Source: Medakamo hakoo
Taxonomy: Eukaryota > Chlorophyta > Trebouxiophyceae > Coccomyxaceae
NCBI GenBank assembly: GCA_026636295.1
Contig: CP089464.1
Location: 372,001-436,000, forward strand
DNA: 64,000 nt
Direction: 5' to 3'
A model generated the notes under the pieces. It was not told the DNA's origin. It saw only the letters and a program-made list of their open reading frames with translations, and made no database searches. Position 1 is the first letter of the stretch, and every line of letters begins with the position of its first letter. A program made the translations under genes and the position numbers. Below are positions 53,476 through 62,639 of the stretch, piece by piece.

Positions 53476-53877
53476 ATGGCCGGCCGCCTCGTCACCCTGC
53501 TCACCAAAAACCACGGCGAGCTCGCCCGCTTTGTCTTTGGCACGTCCGTCATGACCGGCTTCGTGTACACCATCGCGGCCGGGCACCCCATGGTCGACCC
53601 GTTCCGGTGGAAGAGCGGTGCGTGTTTTTGTGTGTGAGGAGAGGCGGGCGCCGTGGCGGGAAGGGTTGGTGGGCCCGACGGGAGAAAAAAGTCTTGCGGC
53701 CCGCTTTTTTCTGCCATCATCATCAGTTTATCTCCGCCATCGCCTGCCGGCCAAACCTCGCCTCACGCCCTCGTTTTCAACTCCATGAACACACGCACGC
53801 ATGCAGGCGACGAGACCGCGGGCGAGGGGCCGACCGCGTCTATTGCGTGGTCGGGCCTGCCGGCGTCCAAACGGTGA
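53476..53877 (+). CDS. 70-aa single-pass membrane protein, unknown
   Basis: Two exons (53476-53617, 53807-53877) splice in frame to 70 aa. The N-terminal part MAGRLVTLLTKNHGELARF leads into a hydrophobic helix (FVFGTSVMTGFVYTIAAG, about 19-36), then HPMVDPFRW and a polar tail ending LPASKR. I recognise no family. The size, basic amphipathic start and single helix recall small supernumerary subunits or assembly factors of mitochondrial inner-membrane complexes, but this is only resemblance. GT/AG sites and frame agreement support a real gene. Confidence 0.6.
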
Positions 53878-54280
53878 GACGCATGCCTGGCGCCCGACGC
53901 ACGACCTGTCACCTTTTCGCCAGCCTTTTTGCCGTCGTCCACCCTTGATTTGCCCGCTGTTTCGCTTTTGAATGAATGCATGAATGTCCGCTAGTCCGTG
54001 TGAGAGTGTGTGGTTTTTCGCGGGAGGGGTTCTTTCGAGGGGGGCGTCGCGAGTTTTTTCCGCTTTCGCGTCGCTTTGCCCGCCGCCCCCGCCGCCCCAC
54101 ACCCCGTTTCTTTTTTGTTGTTGCTACGAGTTTGGTTCGCACTGCGTCAAAATCCCGTCTCGTCGCACACACCACGCTCTCCTCTGCACTGCGCCGCGCT
54201 GCGCCCGTCCCTAAAACCCAGTGGCGGCAGCGTGATAGAAAGAAGCCGAGCGTGTTCTCCTTGCGCCGACACACCAAGCA
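53878..54280. other. intergenic region upstream of CIAO2B
   Basis: 403 bp without coding signal. Short tandem TGAATGAATGCATGAATG at about 53969-53987 and T-rich stretches (54052-54058, 54108-54122) are visible. Confidence 0.5.
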
Positions 54281-55009
54281 ATGGACGCCCCCGCCGACAA
54301 CCCTGCGCCCATCGTCTACGCGTCGTCCGCGCCCGCGTCCAGCCGGTTTAAGGTATGGTGCGCTCCGAGGAGCATACACGCACGCATTGAAGCCCGGAAG
54401 GGTGGACGAGCACACACTGTGCGCTGAAAAGCCGAACGTGACCTTAACCCGCTCTCCCATCAAAAACCGACACCAGCGCCCACCGCCCTCCCTGCCCGAC
54501 GACGACCCGGCCCGGGAACCCATCGATGCGGACGAGGTGTTTGAGGTGAGTGGACGATGAAGGGAGGAGAGGCAGGCGAGACCGTTCTTTCCCCCGTCCG
54601 CCTCTCCCCAACCACGCGCCCTCTTGTCCACCTCCACCCCCCCATCCATCAGCACATCCGCGGCCTGGCCGACCCGGAACACCCCTACACCCTGGAACAG
54701 CTGGGCGTCGTCTCCGCCGCCGCCTGCACCGTCGACGACGAGCAAGGCACGGCGGCCGTGGCCTTCACCCCCACCGTCCCGCACTGCTCCATGGCGACGC
54801 TCATCGGCCTGGCCCTCTCCGTCCGCTTGCGCGCCGCCCTGCCGCGCCGGTTCAAGCTGCGTGTGGGCATCGCGCCTGGAGCGCACTCTGACGAGGCCGC
54901 CATCAACAAGCAGCTGGCGGACAAGGAGCGCGTCGCGGCCGCCCTGGAAAACCCAAACCTGAGGCAGATGGTCAGCACTTGTTTGGCCGGGGTGCATGCG
55001 AGTGCTTGA
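54281..55009 (+). CDS. CIAO2B: CIAO2B/MIP18/AE7, cytosolic Fe-S targeting factor
   Basis: Three exons (54281-54352, 54477-54545, 54653-55009) encode 165 aa, the usual length. [10 protein letters not shown] near the start, [31 protein letters not shown], the reactive-Cys block [39 protein letters not shown] and [18 protein letters not shown] are near-invariant CIAO2B/AE7 motifs. With CIAO1 and MMS19 it delivers Fe-S clusters to nuclear and cytosolic apoproteins, including DNA polymerases and helicases. Intron 1 has a non-standard donor, GTATGG. Confidence 0.97.
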
Positions 55010-55072
55010 TGAGGCTGGAGGGGGGGTGTTTAAAGTGTGTTTAGAGTGTGTGCAGAGAGTGCGTAGAGTGTG

Positions 55073-55110
<38 letters not shown>

Positions 55111-55227
55111 CAGGCAGCATTTTGATGGTGCGCGCTGTGCGCGGGAAAGAAAAATTTTCTTTACAAGAAGGCAACCAAACGCACTCGCCCTCCGTCGGAA
55201 AAAAAAAAAAGCACTCCACCTCCCCCG
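55010..55227. other. convergent spacer with (GA)n
   Basis: 218 bp between CIAO2B and the Ala-rich minus-strand gene. It contains a GA dinucleotide run of about 17 units (55075-55109) and an A-run at 55200-55210. Confidence 0.6.
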
Positions 55228-55943
55228 TCATTCCAGCGCGGCGACCGCTGCCGCCGCTCGTTCCGTCATAGCTTTCGCCGCGTCCAGCGCGGAAAATGGC
55301 TCCACGCTCATCTGGACGGGCGACAGGCACCGCTGCGGCACCAGCTCCGGCGGCGGCGGCGGGGCGGCGTCCGGGTCGGCGGCCGCTGCTTCGAGCGCAG
55401 CCCGGTCGGGCGCGCCCAGCTCTGCCGCCGCCGCCGACACCTCCTCCTCCTCGTCTTCCTTCGCCCGGCCGCCGCCGGCGCCGCTCAGCGGGACGCCGGC
55501 TTCGTCTGCGGCCCGGGCGGCGACGGCGGCGGCCTGCGAATGGGTGGGAGGACGGGGGGGAGCGGGCGTGAGTCGCCGCCCGCACCCCCCTACAGGCGCG
55601 GGGCGGGCGCTGCGGGCGGCGGCACGGCCCCGCCGGGCCAGCCCGGCGCCGGGTCAGCCGCCATGCCGGACGTTTCTACGTCCTCTCCCGTCGCGCGTGG
55701 GCCGCGGCCCGCGATGGCGGGCGGTGGCATGGCTTCACCGCCGCCGCCGTCGCCGTCGCCGCTGTCGCCGCCGCCCTGGCCGCCGACGGCCGCTTTGACT
55801 CTCTCCACGCCCGCCTTCACTTTTTCTGCGGTCGCCGCCGCCGCGGACGAGGCGCGGGCGCGCAGGGTTGGCGTGGTGGCTTCGCCTTCGCTGCCTTCCC
55901 CGTCGCGTGGGTGTGGGGTCAGGAAGGGTGGCAGGCCGGCCAT
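55228..55943 (-). CDS. probable Ala/Glu-rich protein, unknown; splicing uncertain
   Basis: Two segments look coding on the minus strand. One starts at 55943 (MAGLPPFLTPHPRD) and has a helical stretch ATAEKVKAGVERVKAAVGGQ. The other runs from a good acceptor (ATTCGCAG|GCC, exon start 55533) to the stop at 55228, with AKEDEEEEVSAAAAELG and CLSPVQMSVEPFSALDAAK. The first frame closes at a TAG near 55591, and a phase-correct donor is only weakly supported (GCC|GTGCCG near 55640), so the join is tentative. Two separate ORFs or a missed exon are alternatives. No domain recognised. It would be divergent from the Pro-rich gene. Confidence 0.4.
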
Positions 55944-56094
55944 GGACGGCCAAAGAGAAGAAAGGGTTGAGATCGTTCCTTTTTTTGTGGAGGGGGGATT
56001 GAGGGGTGTGACGCGGGCGCCCGCGCCGCCGCCTCACAACCCCCACCCCCACCCACCCCTCCAAAAAAAAACGCGCGCGCGCGCGCGCCAAACC
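55944..56094. promoter_or_regulatory. possible divergent promoter region with (CG)n
   Basis: 151 bp between opposed start codons. It contains a (CG)8-9 alternating purine-pyrimidine run at about 56071-56088, a sequence prone to Z-DNA, just 5' of the plus-strand ATG. Confidence 0.4.
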
Positions 56095-57606
56095 ATGATG
56101 GTGCCACCCATCCACCTGAACCTGGACGCGGAAGAGCTGCAGCCCCGCCACCCGGCCTATGGCTACGCGCCCTGGGCCCGCGGCGGCGTGTCGCCGCGCC
56201 CTTCGCGCGCGGCGGCCGCCACCCAACCCACGCCCCGTGCGTCCACCGCCGCTCCTCCGTCTCCGCCGCTCTGCGATGTGTGCGCCCCGCCCGCCACTCC
56301 GCCCACCACCCTGGGCTCGTCCGCGTACCGCTTCATCAACACGTCGGCCCAAGAGATCATCGACGTCGAACGCGCGCGCCAGGAAGCGTCCGTCCGCGCG
56401 GCCGCCGCGGCGGAAGAAGGCGAAGCGCGCGCGGCCTGGCGCGCGCGGTCGCGCGCGCAGCGGGCCCGGCGGGAAGGCCGGCGGACGCGCCAGCAGGCTG
56501 CGCCCGCGGCCGTGCGGGCGCCCAGCCCACAGCCTGCGACGGTGGAAGAGGCGGTGGCCGTGCTGGCCCGGCCGACGACGGAGGAGTGGCCCGTCCCTGG
56601 CGGGCGCGGTGGCGGCGAGGGCGGCGGCCGGGCACGCCACCACCCTGCGCTGGCGCCCATCCAAGAAGGCGGCGGCGGCGATCCCCTGTCCGTCGCCCAG
56701 CCTGCAGCCGCCGTCGACGGCGGCCTGGAAGGCGGCGGCTTCCGCGCGTGGCTGCGGCGTGCCTTTACCCCGGCGCCCGGGCGCGGGCGGCCGCGCCGCC
56801 GCCGCCGCCGCTCTCCGCCGCCGCCGCCCGTCATGCCACAGCAGGCGCTGCCGCCCGAAGCGCCCGACACGCCGCCGCCGCCGACGGAAGAACCCGCGAC
56901 GCCCCGGGCGGCGGTGGAGGAGGAGGTGGAGGCCGCGGCTCCGGCGCCGCCGCACCCGCACCCGCACCCGCACCCGCCCTCCCTGCTTGTCCGCGCGCGC
57001 TTCCCGCCGCCGCCGGCCGCGACGGCCAAGCCGTCGGCCGTCTTCGCGGGCTACGAGGAAGTGGCGGTCATCCCCATTGGCGTGACGCGTCCACCGCCGC
57101 CGTCGTCCAGTGGCGGTGGGCCGGCGACGCCTTCGCCCGGCGCGCCCGCGCCCGCCGCCCGCACCTGGCACTACGCGGCGCCCACCCCGGTCGGCCCGCC
57201 GTCCTTCTCTTCCGGGCCTCGCCGCGTGCCGTCCCCGCTGCCGCGTGCGGAATACGAGGAAGGCATTCCGCTGGCGGCGGATCCTGAGAGTGAAGCCACA
57301 GAAGGGCCGCCCCACCGCGGCGGCACAATCCCAACCTCTCCGCCCCCGTCGCCGTGGCCGCCCCACCCCGTCTGGCGGTCGGAAGCCCCGTCCCACAACC
57401 CGGCCGCGCCCTTCCGGCCACCACGCACCGTGGCTACCTACACGCCACGCGTCCGCCACTACACAGGCCCGCACGCGGGCCAGCCCGGCCTGGGCCGCAA
57501 CAATTCCGGGCCCGTTCCCCTGGTCACCAGCCTTTCGCCCGTCGAAACGCCGGGAGGCGGGCGGCCGACGCGTGGCCAGAGCGCGGCGCAGGCCGGAGAG
57601 GAGTGA
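56095..57606 (+). CDS. proline-rich disordered protein, unknown
   Basis: A single exon encodes 503 aa from tandem ATGs (56095 or 56098). It has no recognised domain. The most ordered-looking part is YRFINTSAQEIIDVERARQEASVR (about 80-105), a probable helix that continues in an Ala/Arg/Glu-rich coiled stretch. Later parts are Pro-, Ala-, Gly- and Arg-rich, with (HP)n near residue 290 and short tyrosine motifs (FAGYEEVAV, RAEYEEGIPLA, WHYAAPTP, VRHYTGPHAG). The strong bias to G/C at third positions and the long open frame support coding. It could be a scaffold or adaptor; nothing more specific can be said. Confidence 0.65.
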   Translation: MMVPPIHLNLDAEELQPRHPAYGYAPWARGGVSPRPSRAAAATQPTPRASTAAPPSPPLCDVCAPPATPPTTLGSSAYRFINTSAQEIIDVERARQEASVRAAAAAEEGEARAAWRARSRAQRARREGRRTRQQAAPAAVRAPSPQPATVEEAVAVLARPTTEEWPVPGGRGGGEGGGRARHHPALAPIQEGGGGDPLSVAQPAAAVDGGLEGGGFRAWLRRAFTPAPGRGRPRRRRRRSPPPPPVMPQQALPPEAPDTPPPPTEEPATPRAAVEEEVEAAAPAPPHPHPHPHPPSLLVRARFPPPPAATAKPSAVFAGYEEVAVIPIGVTRPPPPSSSGGGPATPSPGAPAPAARTWHYAAPTPVGPPSFSSGPRRVPSPLPRAEYEEGIPLAADPESEATEGPPHRGGTIPTSPPPSPWPPHPVWRSEAPSHNPAAPFRPPRTVATYTPRVRHYTGPHAGQPGLGRNNSGPVPLVTSLSPVETPGGGRPTRGQSAAQAGEE

Positions 57607-57783
57607 GAAGTGAGGAGTGGGGAGAGTGTCTTTCCCTCTGTTTTGCAACGCGTCACGGGCCTGCTTTGTTTTTTTGCCACACAGGTGCGGATGGAGGGCG
57701 AGAGGGTTTGGCACGGTCGGGGAGCGCGCCCGCGCTCGCCCTCCTTTCATTCCTTTTTTTTCGGTCCCACGCGTGCGACCGTG

Positions 57784-57812
57784 CCCACGCACTCGCGCAG
57801 TGAGTGCGTGGG
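57784..57812 (+). other. perfect 11-bp hairpin just upstream of a start codon
   Basis: CCCACGCACTC, a GCGCAGT loop and GAGTGCGTGGG form a perfect stem ending 15 nt before the quinone oxidoreductase ATG (57828). If transcribed it sits in the 5' untranslated region, where it could impede scanning. Confidence 0.6.
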
Positions 57813-57827
57813 ATTATCTCTTCAGCC

Positions 57828-58910
57828 ATGCCTGGAGGAACCATGCGTGCCCTAGTGGTCACCGCCCTGGGCGACCCGCTGTCGCCCGACCCAGCGCAGC
57901 GCGGCGGATTCGGGCTCCGCTCTGACGTCGGCCGACCACCCTCCCCGCTCAAGGACGGCACCGTCCGGCTGGCCATCGCCGCCGCCGGCCTAAACTTCGC
58001 CGACCTCCTTCAGGTCAGAGGCCTGTACCAAGACCGGCCCCCACTGCCGTTCACTCCCGGAGCTGAGGTGGCGGGGACGGTGGTGGACTCGACCGCCGAC
58101 AGCCTGTCTCCGGGCGACCGCGTGCTGGCCGTCCTGCCACGGGGCGGCGGCTTTGCTGAAGAAGTCGTCGTCCCGGCGGCGTCGTGCTTCCGCCTCCCAC
58201 CCAACACGCCGCTCACCCAGGCGGCCGGCTTGGCCGTCGCGTACGGCACGGCCGACCTGGGCCTGACGGTGCGCGCGGGCCTCACCCCGGCCACCGGCCC
58301 CTCCCACACCGTCCTGGTCTCCGGCGCGGGCGGCGGGGTGGGCGCGGCCGCCGTGCAGCTGGCGATGGCGGCTGGAGCCGCCCGGGTCATTGCCCTGGCG
58401 CGCGGGCCCGCCAAGGCGGCCGCCCTGAAGCAGCTGGTCGGCGGGAATGACAGGCTGTCCGTGCTCGACCCGACCGCCCTCCCGCCCGGCGCGCGGCGCT
58501 TGAGGGACGCGGTCGCCGCCGCGGCGGGCGGCCCGCGCCGCGTCTCCATCTTCCTGGACAACGTGGGCGGACCCATTTTCGAGGAAGGCCTGCGCTGCCT
58601 GCGCTGGGGCGGCCACGCCCTCGTCGTCGGGTTCGCGGGCGGCAGCATCCCGTCCATCCCCGCCAACGCGCTGCTGCTGTCGTCCGTCAAAGTCGAGGGC
58701 GTGTACTGGGGGCCGACGGCGAGTCACGAACCGGCCGTCTTCCGGTCCGGCATGGAGCGCCTGGTGCAGGCGCTGGGCAGCGGGCGGCTGCGCGTCCCCG
58801 TCTCGCACGCGGTGCCGCTGGAAGACTGGAGGGATGGGTGGGCCGCGCTCGCGCAGCGGACCGCGTTTGGCAAAGTCGTGCTGACCATGGCGCCGGCCGC
58901 GAGCTTGTAG
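57828..58910 (+). CDS. zinc-independent quinone oxidoreductase (MDR superfamily)
   Basis: A single exon encodes 360 aa. The MDR fold is evident from VRLAIAAAGLNFADLLQVRGLYQ, PFTPGAEVAGTV, the dinucleotide loop SGAGGGVGAAAVQLAMAAGA and FDNVGG-like FLDNVGGPIFEEGLRCL, with GKVVLTM at the end. The structural zinc Cys set and catalytic zinc ligands of alcohol dehydrogenases are absent, so this is the NADPH:quinone reductase/enoyl-reductase branch (QORL group). Met6 (57843) is a possible alternative start. The ending AASL is not a credible peroxisome signal. A perfect hairpin lies just 5' of the ATG. Confidence 0.9.
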   Translation: MPGGTMRALVVTALGDPLSPDPAQRGGFGLRSDVGRPPSPLKDGTVRLAIAAAGLNFADLLQVRGLYQDRPPLPFTPGAEVAGTVVDSTADSLSPGDRVLAVLPRGGGFAEEVVVPAASCFRLPPNTPLTQAAGLAVAYGTADLGLTVRAGLTPATGPSHTVLVSGAGGGVGAAAVQLAMAAGAARVIALARGPAKAAALKQLVGGNDRLSVLDPTALPPGARRLRDAVAAAAGGPRRVSIFLDNVGGPIFEEGLRCLRWGGHALVVGFAGGSIPSIPANALLLSSVKVEGVYWGPTASHEPAVFRSGMERLVQALGSGRLRVPVSHAVPLEDWRDGWAALAQRTAFGKVVLTMAPAASL

Positions 58911-59035
58911 GGGGGGGGAGGGGGGGTGGCAGAGGGACACGGTTGCAAATGCTTACACGACGCCGCACGGGCGAAAAGGGGGCTGAAAAGGCTGGGCGGA
59001 CGAACAGAAAAAAAAGGCACGGGGAAAACAGAGAG

Positions 59036-61346
59036 TCACGCACACTCGTGAAACAGCGGGGGCGGCCGCCGCTCCACCCCGCTCACCGCTTCGTACGCGG
59101 CCGCGACTCTCAGCGCGGCCGCGTCGTCAAAGGGGCGGGTGATGATGGACAGGGAAAAGGGCAGGCCGGACGCCGTCCACCCCGCGGGGACGGCGATGGA
59201 GGGCGCGCCCGTGGGCGGGGCGATGAGCGGCGACGCGTTGCCGCCGTCGGCGCCCGCCCCGCCCCCGGGCGACGGCGGCGCGCCCAGCGGCGGCGGCGGC
59301 CCACCCCACGTCGGGTGGAGCAGGGCGTCTATGCCCGCCGCGTCCATGGATTCCACAAAGCGCGCCCGCATCTCGGACCGGCAGGCGTTGGCCCACAGCG
59401 GGCCGCACCCACACGCCACGCCCGCCGCGGCGCGCAGCCGCGGGCTCGGGTAACTGTCCGGGTCGTCGTCCTCCTCCGCCTCGGCCGCGGCGGCTGCGGC
59501 CAGGTCGACGGGCGAGGCGGCCAGGCGTTCGCCCGGCACCGGTGGGACGGGCGGCGCCGGCCGGCCCGACCCCGGTGACGCGAGGCGGACGGCCAGCGGC
59601 CAGGCCGTCGCCGGGTGGACCGCGCCCGCGGCCGCGACGCCCCGCACGGTCACGTTGGCCACGCCGGGCGGGCGGGGGGCGGCCGCCAGGTACCGGGCTA
59701 CGTCCGGCGCGAGGCGGCCGGCGCAGGTGATGGCCTCCCACCCGGGCGCGACCGCACCGGACAGCGTGGGCGCAGCGCCCGCGTCCGCCCACCCCGTCCA
59801 CCACTGGCCCCGGTTGCACGCCCAGGCCTGCTCCGAGCCGAGGGCGTTGCCCCGGATGGTGAAGTTGCGGGCCACGACGCTCGCGCCGGCGGCCTCGAGC
59901 GCCTTGAGGGCGGCTTCGAACAGGGCCGCGTGCTCGGCGTCGGACCCGCCGTCGGCCAGGGCGCAGTCCAGGACGCCGAGTCGCAGGCCGGCCAGGCCGG
60001 TGCGGTTGGACGACCGTGCGCGCGCCGCGCCGTCGGCCGCCGCGGCAGCAAAGTGGCCGGCCGGCAGCGACGTCGTGTTTTTGGCCGGGCCGGTCCGCGC
60101 CGCCTCCGTCCCGTTGAGGGCCGCCCGCGCGGCGCGGGCGGACCAGGGCGCGCCGTCGCCGCCGCCGCCGCCGGTGGGGCGCGCGTCGCCGGCCGCGCCG
60201 TCCACGCCGCCGGCCCAGGGCGACCAGCCGGCCGCGTCGCCGGCCCACCCCGTCAGCGGGTCGGACGCCGCGTCGGGCCCGGCCAGGGCGTCCAGCACCA
60301 GGGCCGCGTCCGCCACGGTGCGCGTCAGAGGGCCGACGGTGTCGGCCGTCGAGTCCAGCGGCAGGACGCCCGACCGGGGGACCAGGCCCAGGGACGGGCG
60401 CAGGCCGACGAGGCCCGCCCGGGCGGCGGGCCCGCGCACGGAGTTGCCCGTGTCCGTGCCCAGCGCGGCGGGGGCGTAGCCGGCCGCCACGCCCGCCGCG
60501 CTGCCGCCACTGGAGCCCGCGGGGGACAGGTCCAGGGCGTACGGGTTCCGCGTCGCGCCGCGCGTGGAGGAGACGGAGGACGTCGGCGACAGCGCCCACT
60601 CCGCCATGTTGGCCTTGGCCAGGACGACCCCGCCGCCCCGCTTCACGGCGCGGTCGACGACGGCCGCGTCCGCGTCGACGATGTTGCCGGCCAGGGCGAC
60701 GGACCCCGCCGTCGTGGGCAGGCCCGCGACGTCGATGTTGTCCTTCACGAGGAGGGGGACGCAAAACAGGGGCGGGAGGGCGGCCGCCGTGCCGGCCGCG
60801 CGCGCGGCGGCCAGGCGCGCGTCAGCGTCGGCCGCCGCGGCCTTGAGCGCCGCGCGGTCGGGGCGTTCCGAGACCGCGCCCAGCCCTGTCCCAGGTTCAA
60901 AGGCGTCGATGCGCCGGGTGTAGGCGGCCAGGATGTCGGAGCAGGTCGCCCGGCCGGTCAGCATGGCCTGTGGAGGAGGTCGGGGGTGGAGCCAAGCGTT
61001 GAGCCAGCCTGGATGGGGGCGCGAACACAGGCATGCGGTGCGGGCACCCATCACTCACCTCCCGCAGGTCCGCAATGGTGGCATTCCTCACAGGCAGCGC
61101 CGGCGGCGGTCCGCCACCCTTACAGATGCCGGCCAGCCCGGCCACCGTCACGGCTTCCGTCGACAGGTTGGCGCGCGGCGGCGGCGCGACAAAGAGCGAT
61201 GTCGGCGCGGCGGCGGTTGCGGTGGAGGACAGGAGCAAGGCGGCGGCGACTGCCGCTGCGCCGGGCCATGCCGTGGAGGAGCCGCGTTTGCGGCCCATCG
61301 CGACCAGGGACGCCCCCGAGGCGGAGGGGGCGATTGGATCCGCCAC
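59036..61346 (-). CDS. amidase-signature family hydrolase with signal sequence
   Basis: Two exons (61346-61059, 60967-59036) encode 739 aa. A leader (GRKRGSSTAWPGAAAVAAAL onward) suggests secretion or organelle import; Met17 (61298) may be the true start. The splice yields NATIADLREAMLTGRATCSDILAAY. The Ser-cisSer-Lys triad is Lys171 (VPLLVKDNID), Ser248/249 (PAGSSGGSA) and Ser272 in GTDTGNSVRGPA, where the family usually has GGS. Conserved GLRPSLGLVPRSGVLPLDSTADTVGPLTRT follows. The enlarged middle (about 340-560) is specific to this protein. Such enzymes hydrolyse amides, including fatty acid amides. The start codon is only 40 bp from the divergent URI-like gene. Confidence 0.9.
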
Positions 61347-61386
61347 CCCCCTCTTTTTCTCCGTCCACTTTTTTGCATGTGGATAG
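61347..61386. promoter_or_regulatory. extremely short divergent spacer (amidase / URI-like)
   Basis: Only 40 bp separate the two assigned ATGs. Either the downstream methionines (61298 on the minus strand, 61453 on the plus strand) are the real starts, giving about 154 bp, or the promoters overlap the opposite gene's 5' end. Confidence 0.45.
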
Positions 61387-62436
61387 ATGGCCTCTCACTG
61401 TCGCAACCGAAAACTGGGCGGAGCATTCGGCGCGGAAACGCCCACACCCTCAATGGCCCTGCCACCCTCGGATGCCCTGGCGGCTCCCCTGGCGGCTCTG
61501 GCCATCGCCGCAGCACGGGACGCGGAGGCGGCGGAGGCGGCGGCGGAGGCGGCAGCGCGCCGCGTGTCACACCTAGCCACTGCGGCCGCGAGAGCCGAAG
61601 CCGGCCCGGCCGCTGACCCGTGCGTCATCCCCCTCGGCGGCTCGGACACCACCGCGCCGGGCGCCCTCCTGTTCGGCGGGCGCCTGGACCCGGGAGCCCC
61701 GTGGACGGTACCGCTGGGAAAGAACGAGTGGGCGGTGGGCGTGCCGCCAGCCAAGGCGGCCGCCATTCTACGGCGCCAGGCGGGGGAGGCGGCGGGTGAG
61801 GCCGCCCGGGCGGAAGAGGCGGCGGCCATGGCACGGCGCCGCGCATCGCTGGCAGCCCAGCTGGCGAGCGGAGTGTTGGACGGCGACGGCAGCGGTGACG
61901 GCGGTGGCGGTGGTGGAGAGGCGGGCGGTGGGTTTCACATCCGTGAGTCCTTTGACGAGTCCGTCCACGGCCCGGCCGACGTCGCGGCCGCGCGGCGGGC
62001 GGCAGCGGAGCAGGCTAAAGCACGGCCGCCTGCACCGCGGGAGCCGGGCCCGCCGCCCCTGCCGGACGAGCGGTTTGCGGAGCTCGCCGCGGCCGAAGCG
62101 GCGGCTGAGGGTGGCGGTGGTGCGCCGGCCGCCCCGACGCCCGCCGCCGCCGCCGCCGCCGCTCCGCCTGGCCTGCGGCGCGGCTTCCTGAACGCCGGAG
62201 GTTCCGCGACACCGGCGGCGCCAGGAGACGGAGAGCCGGTGCCGCCGCCACCGCCGCCGCAGCCGTGCACCGGCGTCGTGGTGGAGCGGGCGGCACCGCT
62301 GCCGCAGCCACCACCGCGGCCAGTGCCCAAGTCCATCCTCAAGAAAACGGCGGAGCCGGAAGAGGAGGAGGTGCCTAAGCGCGTCTCCCGCTTCCGGGCG
62401 GCCCGCCAGGCGGCGCGGGAAGAGGGTGGCGGATAG
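61387..62436 (+). CDS. URI-like unconventional prefoldin
   Basis: A single exon encodes 349 aa. It combines an Ala-rich N-terminal helix (about 30-75), a beta-hairpin region CVIPLGGSDTTAPGALLFGG ... WTVPLGKNEWAVGVPPAKAA resembling prefoldin alpha subunits (G-x-L ... V-LG), and a second long helix ILRRQAGEAAGEAARAEEAA. The C-terminus PKSILKKTAEPEEEEVPKRVSRFRAARQ matches the RPILK...VSRFKAARQ tail of URI1/RPB5-interacting prefoldins. URI acts in the R2TP/prefoldin-like complex that assembles RNA polymerases. Met23 (61453) may be the start. The Ala/Pro-rich middle is presumably disordered. Confidence 0.65.
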   Translation: MASHCRNRKLGGAFGAETPTPSMALPPSDALAAPLAALAIAAARDAEAAEAAAEAAARRVSHLATAAARAEAGPAADPCVIPLGGSDTTAPGALLFGGRLDPGAPWTVPLGKNEWAVGVPPAKAAAILRRQAGEAAGEAARAEEAAAMARRRASLAAQLASGVLDGDGSGDGGGGGGEAGGGFHIRESFDESVHGPADVAAARRAAAEQAKARPPAPREPGPPPLPDERFAELAAAEAAAEGGGGAPAAPTPAAAAAAAPPGLRRGFLNAGGSATPAAPGDGEPVPPPPPPQPCTGVVVERAAPLPQPPPRPVPKSILKKTAEPEEEEVPKRVSRFRAARQAAREEGGG

Positions 62437-62529
62437 AAAAAAACATTGTCAGAAAACAGGACGGGGGGGGAAAAATGTCTTTACACTCCGGCTGCAGACC
62501 GGTGTCGAGCAAAACCGCGTTTTTTTTTT

Positions 62530-62606
62530 TCAACAGGAAAAAAAACGGGGGGGGTGGGGGTGGGGTGGGGGGGGGGGGGGTGGGGGGGGGGGGGGGGGGG
62601 GGGGGG
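62530..62606. repeat. G-rich low-complexity tract with long G runs
   Basis: From about 62547 to 62606 the plus strand is nearly all G, interrupted by single T, with 25 G at 62582-62606. It lies between the convergent URI-like and NRAMP genes. Confidence 0.9.
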
Positions 62607-62639
62607 CGCACACCCACGCGCGCGCATCCGCCTCCTCAC

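Noticed and set aside
55540-56094. Upstream extension of the Pro-rich protein on the plus strand
   Set aside because: The frame is open but the sequence is better explained by the minus-strand Ala-rich gene and a spacer; the tandem ATG at 56095 is the first with a normal context and codon pattern.
58896-58910. Peroxisomal targeting signal on the quinone oxidoreductase (ends ASL)
   Set aside because: The penultimate residue should be basic for PTS1; Ser-Leu after Ala is not a credible match, unlike the true SKL at 12640.
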